42,577 bases of DNA from Gammaproteobacteria bacterium (lineage in GTDB: Bacteria; Pseudomonadota; Gammaproteobacteria; Arenicellales; Poriferihabitantaceae), in the NCBI GenBank assembly GCA_009841725.1, contig VYGS01000046.1, positions 31,780-74,356 on the forward strand. Direction: 5' to 3'. Positions 24,604 through 33,518 of the stretch are shown here, one piece after another (the first letter of the stretch is position 1; every line of letters starts with the position of its first letter). A model generated the notes under the pieces. The model was not told the origin of the DNA. It worked only from the letters and a program-made list of their open reading frames with translations, and ran no database searches. The translations under genes were made by a program, and so were the position numbers.

Positions 24604-26367
24604 ATGCCCAGAATGACGCCTTCGGAAGCGTTTGTCGAAACACTTGCCGCAAACGGAGTAACGGAAATCTTCGGAATCATGGGTTCCGCCTTCATGGACG
24701 CGATGGATATCTTCGCGCCCGCAGGAATCCGCCTGATTCCGGTCGTGCACGAGCAGGGCGCGGGACACATGGCCGACGGCTACTCCCGGGTAAGCGGACG
24801 GCACGGCGTGGTGATCGGGCAGAACGGTCCGGGAATCAGCAATTGCGTCACGGCCATTGCGGCAGCCTACTGGGCCCATTCCCCGGTCGTCATGATCACC
24901 CCCGAAACCGGCACCATGGGTCAGGGGCTGGGCGGTTTCCAGGAAGCCAACCAGCTACCCATGTTCCAGGAGTTCGTCAAGTATCAGGGGCATGTCAACA
25001 ACCCGAAGCGCATGGCCGAATTCACCGCTCGCTGCTTTGACCGCGCCCTCTCCGAGATCGGTCCGACCCAGCTCAACATTCCGCGGGACTACTTCTACGG
25101 CGATATCGACGTCGACATTCCGCAGCCCATGCGTCTGGATCGCGGGCCCGGCGGCGACGACTCCCTGAACCGCGCCGCCGAAACCATCAGCCAGGCCCGG
25201 TTTCCGGTCATCATGTCCGGAGGCGGGGTGGTCATGGGCGACACCGTGGAAGATTGCAAGGCGCTGGCCGAAAGACTGGACGCCCCGGTCGTCAACAGCT
25301 ACCTGCACAACGACTCCTTTCCGGCAAGCCATCCGCTCTGGTGCGGACCGTTGGGCTACCACGGTTCGAAAGCGGCGATGAAAATCATCAACAAAGCCGA
25401 CGTGGTGATCGCGCTCGGAACCCGTCTTGGCCCGTTCGGAACCCTGCCCCAATATGGTTTCGACTACTGGCCGAAGGACGCGAAAATCATCCAGATCGAC
25501 GCCGACCACAAGATGCTCGGGCTGGTCAAGAAAATCGATGTCGGAATCTGCGGCGACGCCGGGGCGGCTGCCCGGGCCCTGCTTGAGCGGCTGGACGGAC
25601 GCGAGCTCGTCTGCGACGGCAACCGCGCGGAACGCTCGGCGATTGTCACCGCAGAGAAAGCCGGGTGGGAGAAGGAACTGGACGAATGGATTCACGAGCA
25701 GGACGACTACAGCCTCGACATGATCCGGGAACAGGACGAGGAGGACGGCTCCTGGCTCCATCCCCGCCAGGTCCTGCGGGAGCTTGAAAAAGCCATGCCG
25801 CCCGACGCCATGGTATCGACCGACATCGGCAACATCAACGCCATCGCCAACAGCTACCTGAGATTCGAACGCCCCAGAAGCTTCCTGGCCCCGATGAGCT
25901 GGGGCAACTGCGGCTATTCGCTGCCCACCATGATCGGAGCCAAATGCGCCGCTCCCGACCGGCCCGCGATCGCCTATTCGGGCGACGGCGCCTGGGCCAT
26001 GAGCTGTGCGGAAATCATGACCTCGGTACGGCATGACATTCCCGTCACCGGCGTGGTCTTTCACAACCGGCAATGGGGAGCCGAAAAGAAGAACCAGGTC
26101 GATTTCTACAACCGCCGGTTTGTGGCCGGCGAGCTCGACAATGCCAGTTTCGCGGGAATCGGGCAGGCAATGGGCACCGAGGGGATCATCGTGGACCGCC
26201 TCGAGGATGTCGGCCCCGCGCTCACCCGGGCGGTCGACATGCAGATGAACGACGGCAAGTCGACCGTCATCGAGATCATGTGCACCCGGGAACTTGGCGA
26301 CCCGTTCAGGCGGGACGCCCTGTCGAAACCGGTCCGCCACCTGCCCAAGTATCGGGACTACGTCTGA
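24604..26367 (+). CDS. xsc: Sulfoacetaldehyde acetyltransferase
   Basis: 587 residues, typical length. A thiamin-diphosphate enzyme that turns sulfoacetaldehyde plus phosphate into acetyl phosphate and sulfite, the desulfonation step of taurine and related C2 sulfonates. The N-terminal domain has PVVHEQGAGHMADGYSRVSG in parts, with the activating Glu in HEQGAGH; GPTQLNIPRDYFYGD is characteristic of Xsc. The central domain follows, then the ThDP/Mg-binding SGDGAWAMSCAEI and HNRQWGAEKKNQVDFY near the C-terminus. A strong AAGGAG ribosome site precedes ATG 24604. Sulfite would be available to a sulfur-oxidising pathway as an electron donor. Confidence 0.96.
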   Translation: MPRMTPSEAFVETLAANGVTEIFGIMGSAFMDAMDIFAPAGIRLIPVVHEQGAGHMADGYSRVSGRHGVVIGQNGPGISNCVTAIAAAYWAHSPVVMITPETGTMGQGLGGFQEANQLPMFQEFVKYQGHVNNPKRMAEFTARCFDRALSEIGPTQLNIPRDYFYGDIDVDIPQPMRLDRGPGGDDSLNRAAETISQARFPVIMSGGGVVMGDTVEDCKALAERLDAPVVNSYLHNDSFPASHPLWCGPLGYHGSKAAMKIINKADVVIALGTRLGPFGTLPQYGFDYWPKDAKIIQIDADHKMLGLVKKIDVGICGDAGAAARALLERLDGRELVCDGNRAERSAIVTAEKAGWEKELDEWIHEQDDYSLDMIREQDEEDGSWLHPRQVLRELEKAMPPDAMVSTDIGNINAIANSYLRFERPRSFLAPMSWGNCGYSLPTMIGAKCAAPDRPAIAYSGDGAWAMSCAEIMTSVRHDIPVTGVVFHNRQWGAEKKNQVDFYNRRFVAGELDNASFAGIGQAMGTEGIIVDRLEDVGPALTRAVDMQMNDGKSTVIEIMCTRELGDPFRRDALSKPVRHLPKYRDYV

Positions 26368-26386
26368 TCGGGGAACGGCCGGGGCC

Positions 26387-27373
26387 ATGTCCCTGTTCGA
26401 GACAATCTTCGAGCGCGCCCGGGCCGCCCAAAGTACCATTGTCCTGCCTGAAGGCGGCGACCCCCGCGTCACGGCGGCGGCAGAACGGGCCCTTGAGATG
26501 GGCCTTGCCCGAATCGTCCTGCTCTGCGGGGAGAGTGACCCCGGACTCGGCACGCACGATGCGCTGACGGTCGTCAATCCCGAAACGGACGAGCGTATCG
26601 GCCGTTACGCCGATGCGCTGTACGAGCTTCGCCAGCACAAGGGACTGACGCGGGATCAGGCCCAGGAAGCGGTGAAAGACACCCTCGTTTTCAGCGCCAT
26701 GATGACCCGGCTGGGCGAAGCGGACGGATATGTCGCCGGAGCCGTGCACACAACCGCCAGCGTGCTGCGGGCGGCCTTGCAGGTGGTGGGTGTGGCGAAG
26801 GGGGCAAGACAGGTCTCCAGCTTCTTCATCATGGAACACCGCATGGCGCACCAGGCGGTACAGGGTGTCGCCCTGTATGCCGATTGCGCCATGGTGATCG
26901 ATCCGGGGCCGGAGGAACTTGCCGACATCGCCATGGCGACGGCCCGGCATGCCCGCAGTCTTCTGGCCATCGAACCGGTGGTTGCCCTGTTGTCCTTTTC
27001 GACGGCCGGCAGCGCCGTTCATCCCTACGTGGACAAGGTGAGACAGGCCGGAGAGCTCGTCGCCGCCGCGATGCCCGACCTGGCGCTCCTGCCCGAGGTC
27101 CAGTTCGATGCCGCCATCCTGCCCGACATATTGGCGAGGAAGGCGCCGGATCTCGAAGCGCCCGCCCCGGCCAACGTGTTCATCTTTCCGGACCTGCAGT
27201 CGGCGAATATCGGCTACAAGATCGCGGAGCGAATCGGCGGCGTCATCGCGACCGGGCCGATCCTGCAGGGATTGTCGAGGCCGGTCAACGATCTCTCCCG
27301 GGGCTGCAGCATCGACGATATCGTCCGGCTCATCGCCATCACCGCGCTGCAGGGCCAGCCACCGCACCCGTGA
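26387..27373 (+). CDS. pta: Phosphate acetyltransferase
   Basis: 328 residues from ATG 26387; the longer frame overlaps xsc. It converts acetyl phosphate plus CoA into acetyl-CoA, the step that follows Xsc. Family segments are STIVLPEGGDPRVTAAAERA, FFIMEH, LLSFSTAGSAVHPYVDKV and FPDLQSANIGYKIAERIGG in pieces. This is the short single-domain form usual in taurine operons, without the N-terminal domains of E. coli Pta. Its TGA overlaps the GTG start of the next gene by 4 nt (GTGA), so translation is coupled. Confidence 0.95.
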   Translation: MSLFETIFERARAAQSTIVLPEGGDPRVTAAAERALEMGLARIVLLCGESDPGLGTHDALTVVNPETDERIGRYADALYELRQHKGLTRDQAQEAVKDTLVFSAMMTRLGEADGYVAGAVHTTASVLRAALQVVGVAKGARQVSSFFIMEHRMAHQAVQGVALYADCAMVIDPGPEELADIAMATARHARSLLAIEPVVALLSFSTAGSAVHPYVDKVRQAGELVAAAMPDLALLPEVQFDAAILPDILARKAPDLEAPAPANVFIFPDLQSANIGYKIAERIGGVIATGPILQGLSRPVNDLSRGCSIDDIVRLIAITALQGQPPHP

Positions 27374-28425
27374 ACGTCCGGTTCACAACCCTGTATCTCA
27401 GGAAGCGCTTTCCGCTCGCCATCAGTCGCGGGGTCAGCCATGGAAGCGAGAACCTGTTCGTCGGCGTCACCCGGGACGGCATCACCGGATGGGGCGAGTT
27501 GTCTCCCGGAAGATCCGAAGGCGCAGCCACGGCCAAGCTCGCCCAAAGCGCGCTCGAATCGTTTCTGGCCGGGCTTGAAGACGACCTGTCGATCCATGAG
27601 ATCGACCTGCGCGGCACGTTGCAGCAGCTGCCGCGTTGCGCCGCGGCCGGGCTCGACATCGCGCTCTGGGACTGGCTGGGCAAGAAGGCCGGGCTCCCCC
27701 TGTATCGGCTGTTGGGACTGGGACTGCCGTCGGCTCCCACTTCCGTCACGGTCGGCATCGACACCCCCGAGGCGGTCAAGGAACGGATTCCAGTGATTCT
27801 GGGCCACCACCGTGTGCGGGCGCTGAAGATCAAGCTCGGCTCTCCGGCGGGGATCGAGGCTGACCAGGCGATGTATACGCAGGCAGCAAAAAGCGCGAAA
27901 CCCTACTGCGTCCGGCTGCGTGTCGACGCCAACGGGGGATGGACTGTCGACGACGCAATCCGCATGATGGACTGGCTGGCCGAACGGGGCACCGATTACG
28001 TGGAGCAACCGCTGCGGGAAGGACAGGAAGAGGACTTGCCGGCCCTTTTCAGGACACGGCGCCTGCCGATCTTCGTGGACGAGTCGTGCAGGGTATCCGG
28101 CGACATTCCGAAATGGGCCGACTGCGTCGACGGCGTCAACCTGAAGCTCATGAAGTGCGGCGGAATCACCGAGGCGTTGCGGATCATCTCCACCGCGCGT
28201 GCGTTCGGCCTGAAGACCATGATCGGCTGCATGGGCGAGTCGTCCATGTCGATTTCCGCGGGCGCGGCCCTGTCCGGCCTGGTCGATCATGTCGATCTGG
28301 ACTCGCATCTCAATCTGGATCCGGATCCCTGTTCCGGGGCAACGCTCGCCGACGGTGTCGTGACACCCAATCCGAATCCGGGACACGGGGCGCGGATAGA
28401 ACTGCCGGAGATGCAGGATGCTTGA
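27370..28425 (+). CDS. Dipeptide epimerase (L-Ala-D/L-Glu-type, enolase superfamily)
   Basis: 351 residues starting with GTG 27370 inside the pta stop (GTGA). Enolase-superfamily signature: catalytic LKIKLGS (KxK), metal ligands in RVDANGGW, VEQPL and VDESC, the second base region NLKLMKCGG, and a C-terminal VDLDSHLNL. Known family members epimerise the L-Ala-Glu dipeptide of recycled peptidoglycan or other dipeptides; the substrate cannot be assigned here. Pairing with a DUF1611 gene is frequent in bacteria, whereas placement behind xsc-pta is unusual. It overlaps the next gene by 8 nt. Confidence 0.9.
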   Translation: MNVRFTTLYLRKRFPLAISRGVSHGSENLFVGVTRDGITGWGELSPGRSEGAATAKLAQSALESFLAGLEDDLSIHEIDLRGTLQQLPRCAAAGLDIALWDWLGKKAGLPLYRLLGLGLPSAPTSVTVGIDTPEAVKERIPVILGHHRVRALKIKLGSPAGIEADQAMYTQAAKSAKPYCVRLRVDANGGWTVDDAIRMMDWLAERGTDYVEQPLREGQEEDLPALFRTRRLPIFVDESCRVSGDIPKWADCVDGVNLKLMKCGGITEALRIISTARAFGLKTMIGCMGESSMSISAGAALSGLVDHVDLDSHLNLDPDPCSGATLADGVVTPNPNPGHGARIELPEMQDA

Positions 28426-29452
28426 ACCCCGTCACCGTATCGCGATCTACATGGAGGCGAACCTGGATTCCGACTACGGCAAGATGGGATTCGGCGTGAT
28501 GCGTTTCTGCCGGAACGAAATCGTCTGCATCGTGGATTCGACGCACGCCGGCAAGACGGTTCGCGAAGCCAGCCCTCTGCCCTATGACCACCCCGTGGTG
28601 GCCGGAATAGACGAGGCTGCGGAAATGGGCGCCGAAGTCCTGGTGCTCGGCACCGCTCCGTCCGGCGGCCGGATCCCGGAGAGCTGGATCGACCCGTTGA
28701 CGAGGGCGATCCGGTGGGGAATGAGCCTGGTAAACGGGCTGCACGATCCCCTGAACGAACGGCTTGGCCATCACCTGAAACCGGGGCAGTGGATCTGGGA
28801 TGTCCGGCAGCCCGGGTTCACGCCGGCGATCGCCTCCGGCCAGGCCGCCACGCTCTCGAACCGGCGCATCCTGATGGTCGGAACCGACATGAGCATCGGG
28901 AAAATGACCGCGGGACTCGAAATCTGGAAATGGATGCGGGATCGGCGACCCGGCATCAGGACCGATTTCCTGGCCACCGGGCAGATCGGGATTACGGTCA
29001 CCGGCACGGGGATCCCGCTGGACGCCTTCAAACTGGATCATGCCTGCGGCGCCGTCGAAACCCTTGTCATGGGCTCGGCCGAAGCCGATGTCGTTATCGT
29101 CGAGGGACAGGGCTCGCTGCTTCATCCCGGAAGTTCCGCCACCCTTTCCCTGATCCGGGGCGCCTGTCCGACCCATCTGATCATGTGCCATCGCGCCGGC
29201 ATGTCGACGCTCAGGGCGCCGTCGAACGTGAAGATCCCCCCGCTGAAGGCGTTTATCGAACTCAACGAGCGGGTCGTGTCGGCTTGCGGGGCGCTGGCCC
29301 CCGCCGTCACCGCCGGGATCGCGCTCAATACCTCGGAACTGGAAGAGGCCGCCGCGCTTGAGGCGATCGGGGCGCTGGAACTCGAGACCGGATATCCGGT
29401 CGAGGATGTCGTGCGCTTCGGCGCCGGAAAACTGGCCTCTCTTCTCGCGTGA
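28418..29452 (+). CDS. DUF1611-family P-loop protein
   Basis: 344 residues. An N-terminal Rossmann-like part (about 1-140) is followed by an NTPase-type domain with the P-loop-like MVGTDMSIGKMTAGLEIWKW and IVEGQGSLLHPGSSATLSLI. The family is uncharacterised biochemically as far as I know but is regularly found next to dipeptide epimerases, as here (8-nt overlap). It closes the ald operon. A short CCTCC-GCAC-GGAGG hairpin sits just after the stop (29455-29468), but without a T-tract. Confidence 0.85.
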   Translation: MLEPRHRIAIYMEANLDSDYGKMGFGVMRFCRNEIVCIVDSTHAGKTVREASPLPYDHPVVAGIDEAAEMGAEVLVLGTAPSGGRIPESWIDPLTRAIRWGMSLVNGLHDPLNERLGHHLKPGQWIWDVRQPGFTPAIASGQAATLSNRRILMVGTDMSIGKMTAGLEIWKWMRDRRPGIRTDFLATGQIGITVTGTGIPLDAFKLDHACGAVETLVMGSAEADVVIVEGQGSLLHPGSSATLSLIRGACPTHLIMCHRAGMSTLRAPSNVKIPPLKAFIELNERVVSACGALAPAVTAGIALNTSELEEAAALEAIGALELETGYPVEDVVRFGAGKLASLLA

Positions 29453-29576
29453 ACCCTCCGCACGGAGGATGCCCGGTCTTTCGGAATTTATCGATTATGA
29501 CATTGAAATCTGGCTTCATGATAACATCAGTGCTTTCTTCCAAATATCAAATTACAGTCTCTCATCAGCATGATCA
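29453..29576. other. Left boundary of the A+T-rich island
   Basis: Base composition changes abruptly within this 124-bp gap: the DUF1611 gene is GC-rich, while from about 29480 the sequence becomes A+T-rich. It must contain the promoter of the four-gene cassette, but I see no confident -35/-10 pair. No att-like direct repeat shared with the right edge (about 33515) and no tRNA is visible. Confidence 0.5.
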
Positions 29577-30284
29577 ATGAAACCACTCAATGATTTATCA
29601 GTTGAAGATTCTGGAGATATGTGTGCCAAGCTGAATCAAATTGACGTTACCATACCGCCTCGGACACAAGGAAGAACCTCGCAGCACAGAGAAGCGCGGG
29701 TGGCACGTGATTTTCTTGAAGTGATCTCAGATACGGACCTGCTTAACTATCCCCTACACATAAGACATCAAGACAGACCTGATTTCCTCTTGTCGTCCCA
29801 AGGCAGAACGACGGGTATCGAGATCACCGTATGCGAGCATCCAGATGCATCAAGAGCAGACGCATACTCCGAGAACAAGGGGTTATCAGGTATCCAAGGC
29901 GTGCCATCATATCGTATTGGAGAACAACGTTCTCGTAAAGAAATAAGGGCAATTGCGACAGGAAACGCCAACATCTACCCTGCTATGGGGAGGGAATGGG
30001 AAGATAACTGGATTGATGCCATAGTGGACTCGGTGAAGAAAAAGGACGGGAAGTTCAGGTCTGAAGAATTCGGGAAGCATGACAGAAACTGGCTACTTGT
30101 TTATGACAACTGGAGTCCTTATCCTACCGATCTGGACGATCGGGATTTCGAACACCTCGTCAATCGGTTACATGGGAGTAGCTGTCAAAATACTTTTGAC
30201 AAGGTATTCATTCTTAAGCGGAATTCCTATGGACTTTTGGAGTTTTCTCCCAAGTCAATGAAATATGTCGAGTATCCAATTTAA
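29577..30284 (+). CDS. Predicted PD-(D/E)XK-like nuclease, first gene of the defence-like cassette
   Basis: 235 residues from ATG 29577 (ATG 29619 has worse spacing). A weak nuclease-like motif is seen: RPDFLL with Asp69, then a 12-residue gap to GIEIT with Glu82; the usual Lys two positions after the Glu is Thr84, so activity is not certain. The C-terminal part has NWLLVYDNWSPYP and DKVFIL, like the later strands of a restriction-endonuclease fold. No close family is recognised. It overlaps the DUF262 gene by 20 nt and has the A+T-rich codon use of the cassette. Confidence 0.55.
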   Translation: MKPLNDLSVEDSGDMCAKLNQIDVTIPPRTQGRTSQHREARVARDFLEVISDTDLLNYPLHIRHQDRPDFLLSSQGRTTGIEITVCEHPDASRADAYSENKGLSGIQGVPSYRIGEQRSRKEIRAIATGNANIYPAMGREWEDNWIDAIVDSVKKKDGKFRSEEFGKHDRNWLLVYDNWSPYPTDLDDRDFEHLVNRLHGSSCQNTFDKVFILKRNSYGLLEFSPKSMKYVEYPI

Positions 30285-31413
30285 GATTTCTTATCGAACA
30301 ATGCTATCGCCCACAGACAATCAAGAAGAACAAATTGAAGGTCTCGGGAAACCGGACGACTTACAAACAACCGATTACCCGCTTGATGACATCATGGTTC
30401 GCTCTGAAACGCGAGCCGTCGGGGATGTCGTCAGACGCATAGAGGGCAATCGATTTCTCATGGATCCTGATTTTCAACGCGATTTTGTATGGGAACCAGC
30501 GCGCCAGTCGAAGCTCATCGAGAGTTGCATAATGCGTATTCCCCTTCCGGTCCTGTACGTTGCGGAAGGCATTGACGGCCGTATCGTTGTAGTGGACGGG
30601 CTGCAAAGACTGACTACCTTCGTCCGATTCATCAAGAACGAATTGAGGCTCACGGGGTTAGGCAAAGACCATCCGCTCCACGGCAAACGTTATTCCGATC
30701 TACCCGTTAATCTACAGGAACGTGTCGAAGACACTCAACTGACGCTCTATATACTCGACAAGAACGCACCACAACGCGCCAAATTGGACATTTTCGATCG
30801 AGTCAACAGTGGCTCTGCCCTGACCCGCCAACAGATGCGCAACGCACTTTACAATGGCATCGGCACGCAATGGTTATCCAAAATGGCCAACCGTACCGAA
30901 TTCCTTGAAGCGACTGGAGGATCTCTGAACAGCAAGACTATGCGTGACCGCGAGGCTGTAAATCGCTTTGCGGCATTCCACGTTTTGGGGGCTGATGCAT
31001 ACCACAATGGAGACATGGACGAATTTCTCGCTCGTACCATTGTGCTCTTGAACGACAAGGACGAGGCGTGGCTCAAACGTCTGGGAAAACGGTTCTGTCT
31101 CTCCATGCGCAACAATCATGTCATTTTCGGGAAGCACGCTTTCCGAAGATCCCTGACCCGGGCGCAGGATCAGCGCTCGCCCATCAACATTTCCCTCTTC
31201 GATGTTTTTTCAACATTATTCTCTGTCACGCCAGAGAAGACAATCAATAACAATGCCGATGAAATTGTGGGCCGTGTCGTAGAACTCGTGAACGACGAAG
31301 AATATGCATATACCGTCACATACTCCACAAACAGCACCAGCCAAGTAAAATCCCGCTTCAACTTGACCATGGAAGCCCTCGGAGACTTTCAGGATTTGGA
31401 GTTCCTCAAGTGA
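30265..31413 (+). CDS. DUF262-family protein (GmrS/ParB-like NTPase-type domain)
   Basis: 382 residues from ATG 30265 (alternative ATG 30301). The N-terminal DUF262 domain is clear: DPDFQRDFVWEPARQSKLIESCIMRIPLPVLYVAE in parts, then VVVDGLQRLTTFVRFIKN, where the common DGQQR motif reads DGLQR. The domain is related to ParB and is the regulatory or nucleotide-using half of type IV restriction enzymes such as GmrSD. The usual C-terminal DUF1524 HNH nuclease domain is absent, so nuclease activity would have to come from another subunit. It overlaps both neighbours (20 nt and 4 nt). Confidence 0.82.
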   Translation: MSSIQFKISYRTMLSPTDNQEEQIEGLGKPDDLQTTDYPLDDIMVRSETRAVGDVVRRIEGNRFLMDPDFQRDFVWEPARQSKLIESCIMRIPLPVLYVAEGIDGRIVVVDGLQRLTTFVRFIKNELRLTGLGKDHPLHGKRYSDLPVNLQERVEDTQLTLYILDKNAPQRAKLDIFDRVNSGSALTRQQMRNALYNGIGTQWLSKMANRTEFLEATGGSLNSKTMRDREAVNRFAAFHVLGADAYHNGDMDEFLARTIVLLNDKDEAWLKRLGKRFCLSMRNNHVIFGKHAFRRSLTRAQDQRSPINISLFDVFSTLFSVTPEKTINNNADEIVGRVVELVNDEEYAYTVTYSTNSTSQVKSRFNLTMEALGDFQDLEFLK

Positions 31414-32555
31414 CTATTGGACAAATTTCTCTACGAAACTTCAAGTGCTTCAAGGCGCTGGACCTGCCATGTGCACCCCTGACGCTTCTTACCGGCCGCA
31501 ACGGTGGGGGCAAATCAACCGCACTTCAAGCATTCCTGCTACTCGTCCAAGGCCTCCGAGAGGCTCCGAACAATAACCTTCTTCCGCTTAACGGAGCGCT
31601 TGTCAGTCTTGGTACCGGAGGCGATGTGCTCCACTACTCAGCCTCCTCCCAGAAGCTGCGCTTGGGCGTATCAAATTCTGTTGAACAGGCGATCTGGGAT
31701 TTCGAGGTCGATAAAGGCCTCTCAACACGTGGCCTCATGACTCTTACCGACATCAGATACTCTAGAAGCGATGATGCCCTCGATATCTCTAACCACCAAA
31801 TCCGCCCCTCAGAGATGGGAAACTCCGACCTGATCCACTCACTTTGGAACGCCACCTTCATAGGCGCCGGACGGGAAATGCAACTCGAATCCTATCCTGT
31901 TCCTCAGTCACCAGCTCACGTACGTGGAGACGTCGGTCGTTCAGGGGAGTACGCTCCATACTGGTATCTCGAGTTTGCGGATGAAGAGGTCGCCCCCAAG
32001 CGTCGACATCCGAAAGATCAACGAGAGACCGTCCGGGCACAGGTTGATGCTTGGCTCGACGAATTTTTTCCCGGTGCACGCGCTAACGCAGACCGACTGT
32101 CTGCAGACGCTCCCTTACGTCTCTCTTTCAGTCTTGGGAAGACCAGTCCATGGTCGAAACCGGCCAATGTTGGCTACGGCCTCAGTTATGCATTTCCGAT
32201 GCTCGTGACACTGTTGACAGCCGAAGCCGGATCTACTGTTGTGATCGATAGTGCAGAATCCCACCTTCATCCCCAAGCCCAATCTGCTGTCGGTTATCTT
32301 ATTGCAAGAGTGGCTGGCTCAGGTCTGCAAGTCCTGCTCGAATCTCACAGCGACCATCTGCTAAACGGCGTACGACTTGCCGTTCGCGATGGCTTGCTGG
32401 AGCCCAATGATGCCACTATCCACTTCTTCGACCAACCCGCCCAATCTTCCGTGACTACTGTATCGGTAGATAGGAACGGCGCAATCAGCGACTGGCCTCA
32501 AGGATTCTTCGATCAGACAGAGCGGGATCTCGCCGCACTTTCCGGGTGGTGCTGA
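31410..32555 (+). CDS. DUF3696-family AAA/ABC-type ATPase
   Basis: 381 residues from GTG 31410, overlapping the DUF262 stop as GTGA. Walker A is GRNGGGKST (about 29-37). It continues with GAGREMQLESYP, a signature-like NVGYGLSYAFPMLVTLL, Walker B and H-loop region VVIDSAESHLHPQAQS and LESHSDHLLNGVRLAV. The C-terminus SDWPQGFFDQTERDLAAL is typical of DUF3696. These OLD/SMC-like ATPases often act as sensors in anti-phage systems. It overlaps the next gene by about 10 nt. Confidence 0.87.
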   Translation: MTIGQISLRNFKCFKALDLPCAPLTLLTGRNGGGKSTALQAFLLLVQGLREAPNNNLLPLNGALVSLGTGGDVLHYSASSQKLRLGVSNSVEQAIWDFEVDKGLSTRGLMTLTDIRYSRSDDALDISNHQIRPSEMGNSDLIHSLWNATFIGAGREMQLESYPVPQSPAHVRGDVGRSGEYAPYWYLEFADEEVAPKRRHPKDQRETVRAQVDAWLDEFFPGARANADRLSADAPLRLSFSLGKTSPWSKPANVGYGLSYAFPMLVTLLTAEAGSTVVIDSAESHLHPQAQSAVGYLIARVAGSGLQVLLESHSDHLLNGVRLAVRDGLLEPNDATIHFFDQPAQSSVTTVSVDRNGAISDWPQGFFDQTERDLAALSGWC

Positions 32556-33514
32556 GCCGCCCTATGCGCATATTCCTGAACGAATTGGCCCTTGCAGAAG
32601 CCTGGACCTCCGCTTCTTCGGCTTGCCGGATTTTGGTCGATATTCTTCATGCACGCCAACAGCAGTCAATGCTCCGTGATTCTCTCTACTGTACTCGGGG
32701 AATGGCATCTGTGCCAATTCCCTCCGGAATACCCCTGTCACATGCGGCGCAGAAACTGCCGCACGACATGCGGATTCAGCTGTTAAGCTGGATAAACAAA
32801 TACGGTCCATTCATCGAAGACGACCGAATAGCTATCTTCGAGGATCTTTTTTTCTTCGAAAATGAAGATGTTACTGAACTAGGTATTGGTGAGGCGGCCC
32901 GACGCATCCGGGCCAAAATCAACACTGCAACCTTAAGCCCGACCGGTAATCTATCCAGCCGCTTTGGGGGTGATGAACTTGACGTTGTACATGGACTGCT
33001 GGAAAACCCCATTGCCCGAATTTCGGTTCCCAACTACACTGACATAAATCGCTTGGTCAAAATACTTGCCGGTCTAGTTCCCGCCCCGAAGAATTGGGGG
33101 GAACTCCTTGAGGTTTGTCGCAGCCGATTCGATTTACTCCACATCGGACCCAATTGCGATAAAACCATAGCTCGTTTCCCCTATATTCCGGCTGCAGGGC
33201 GTCGTATCATCAGCCTGCTTGGTATATTGCAGCAAATCATGACCGAGACGGATAGTGCTGGCCGACTTTCTCAAACCGGACTGGAACTACACAAGAATTA
33301 CTTTACCGGTGAAGAAGCTTGTTTTTCGGACGAATCCGAGTCTCGAAGGAACCAGCCGAAAAAATTCACGTTTCCAGACCCCGATGGCGGAAACAATTTC
33401 GTGTGTTTCTGGCATGGTAAGGTCCGGACTGCCGCGATCAGAATTTATTTCGATTGGCCGGTAGAACCGGGCAAGAGGCGCATCCGTATCGTTTACATCG
33501 GTCCACACATTTAG
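32546..33514 (+). CDS. Unknown protein, last gene of the defence-like cassette
   Basis: 322 residues from GTG 32546 inside the ATPase stop; ATG 32564 is a good alternative giving MRIFLNELALAEAW. Not recognised with confidence. Visible blocks are LYCTRGM, LSWINKYGPFIEDDR, ENEDVTELGIGEAARRIRAKI, and a C-terminal beta-rich end FVCFWHGKVRTAAIRIYFDW followed by IRIVYIGPHI. I have an impression of similar proteins beside DUF262/ATPase genes but cannot name a family. The terminal domain could be an effector or a partner-binding module. Four genes in this cassette overlap one another, which implies fixed stoichiometry. Confidence 0.72.
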   Translation: MVLSRPMRIFLNELALAEAWTSASSACRILVDILHARQQQSMLRDSLYCTRGMASVPIPSGIPLSHAAQKLPHDMRIQLLSWINKYGPFIEDDRIAIFEDLFFFENEDVTELGIGEAARRIRAKINTATLSPTGNLSSRFGGDELDVVHGLLENPIARISVPNYTDINRLVKILAGLVPAPKNWGELLEVCRSRFDLLHIGPNCDKTIARFPYIPAAGRRIISLLGILQQIMTETDSAGRLSQTGLELHKNYFTGEEACFSDESESRRNQPKKFTFPDPDGGNNFVCFWHGKVRTAAIRIYFDWPVEPGKRRIRIVYIGPHI

Positions 33515-33518
33515 ATCC

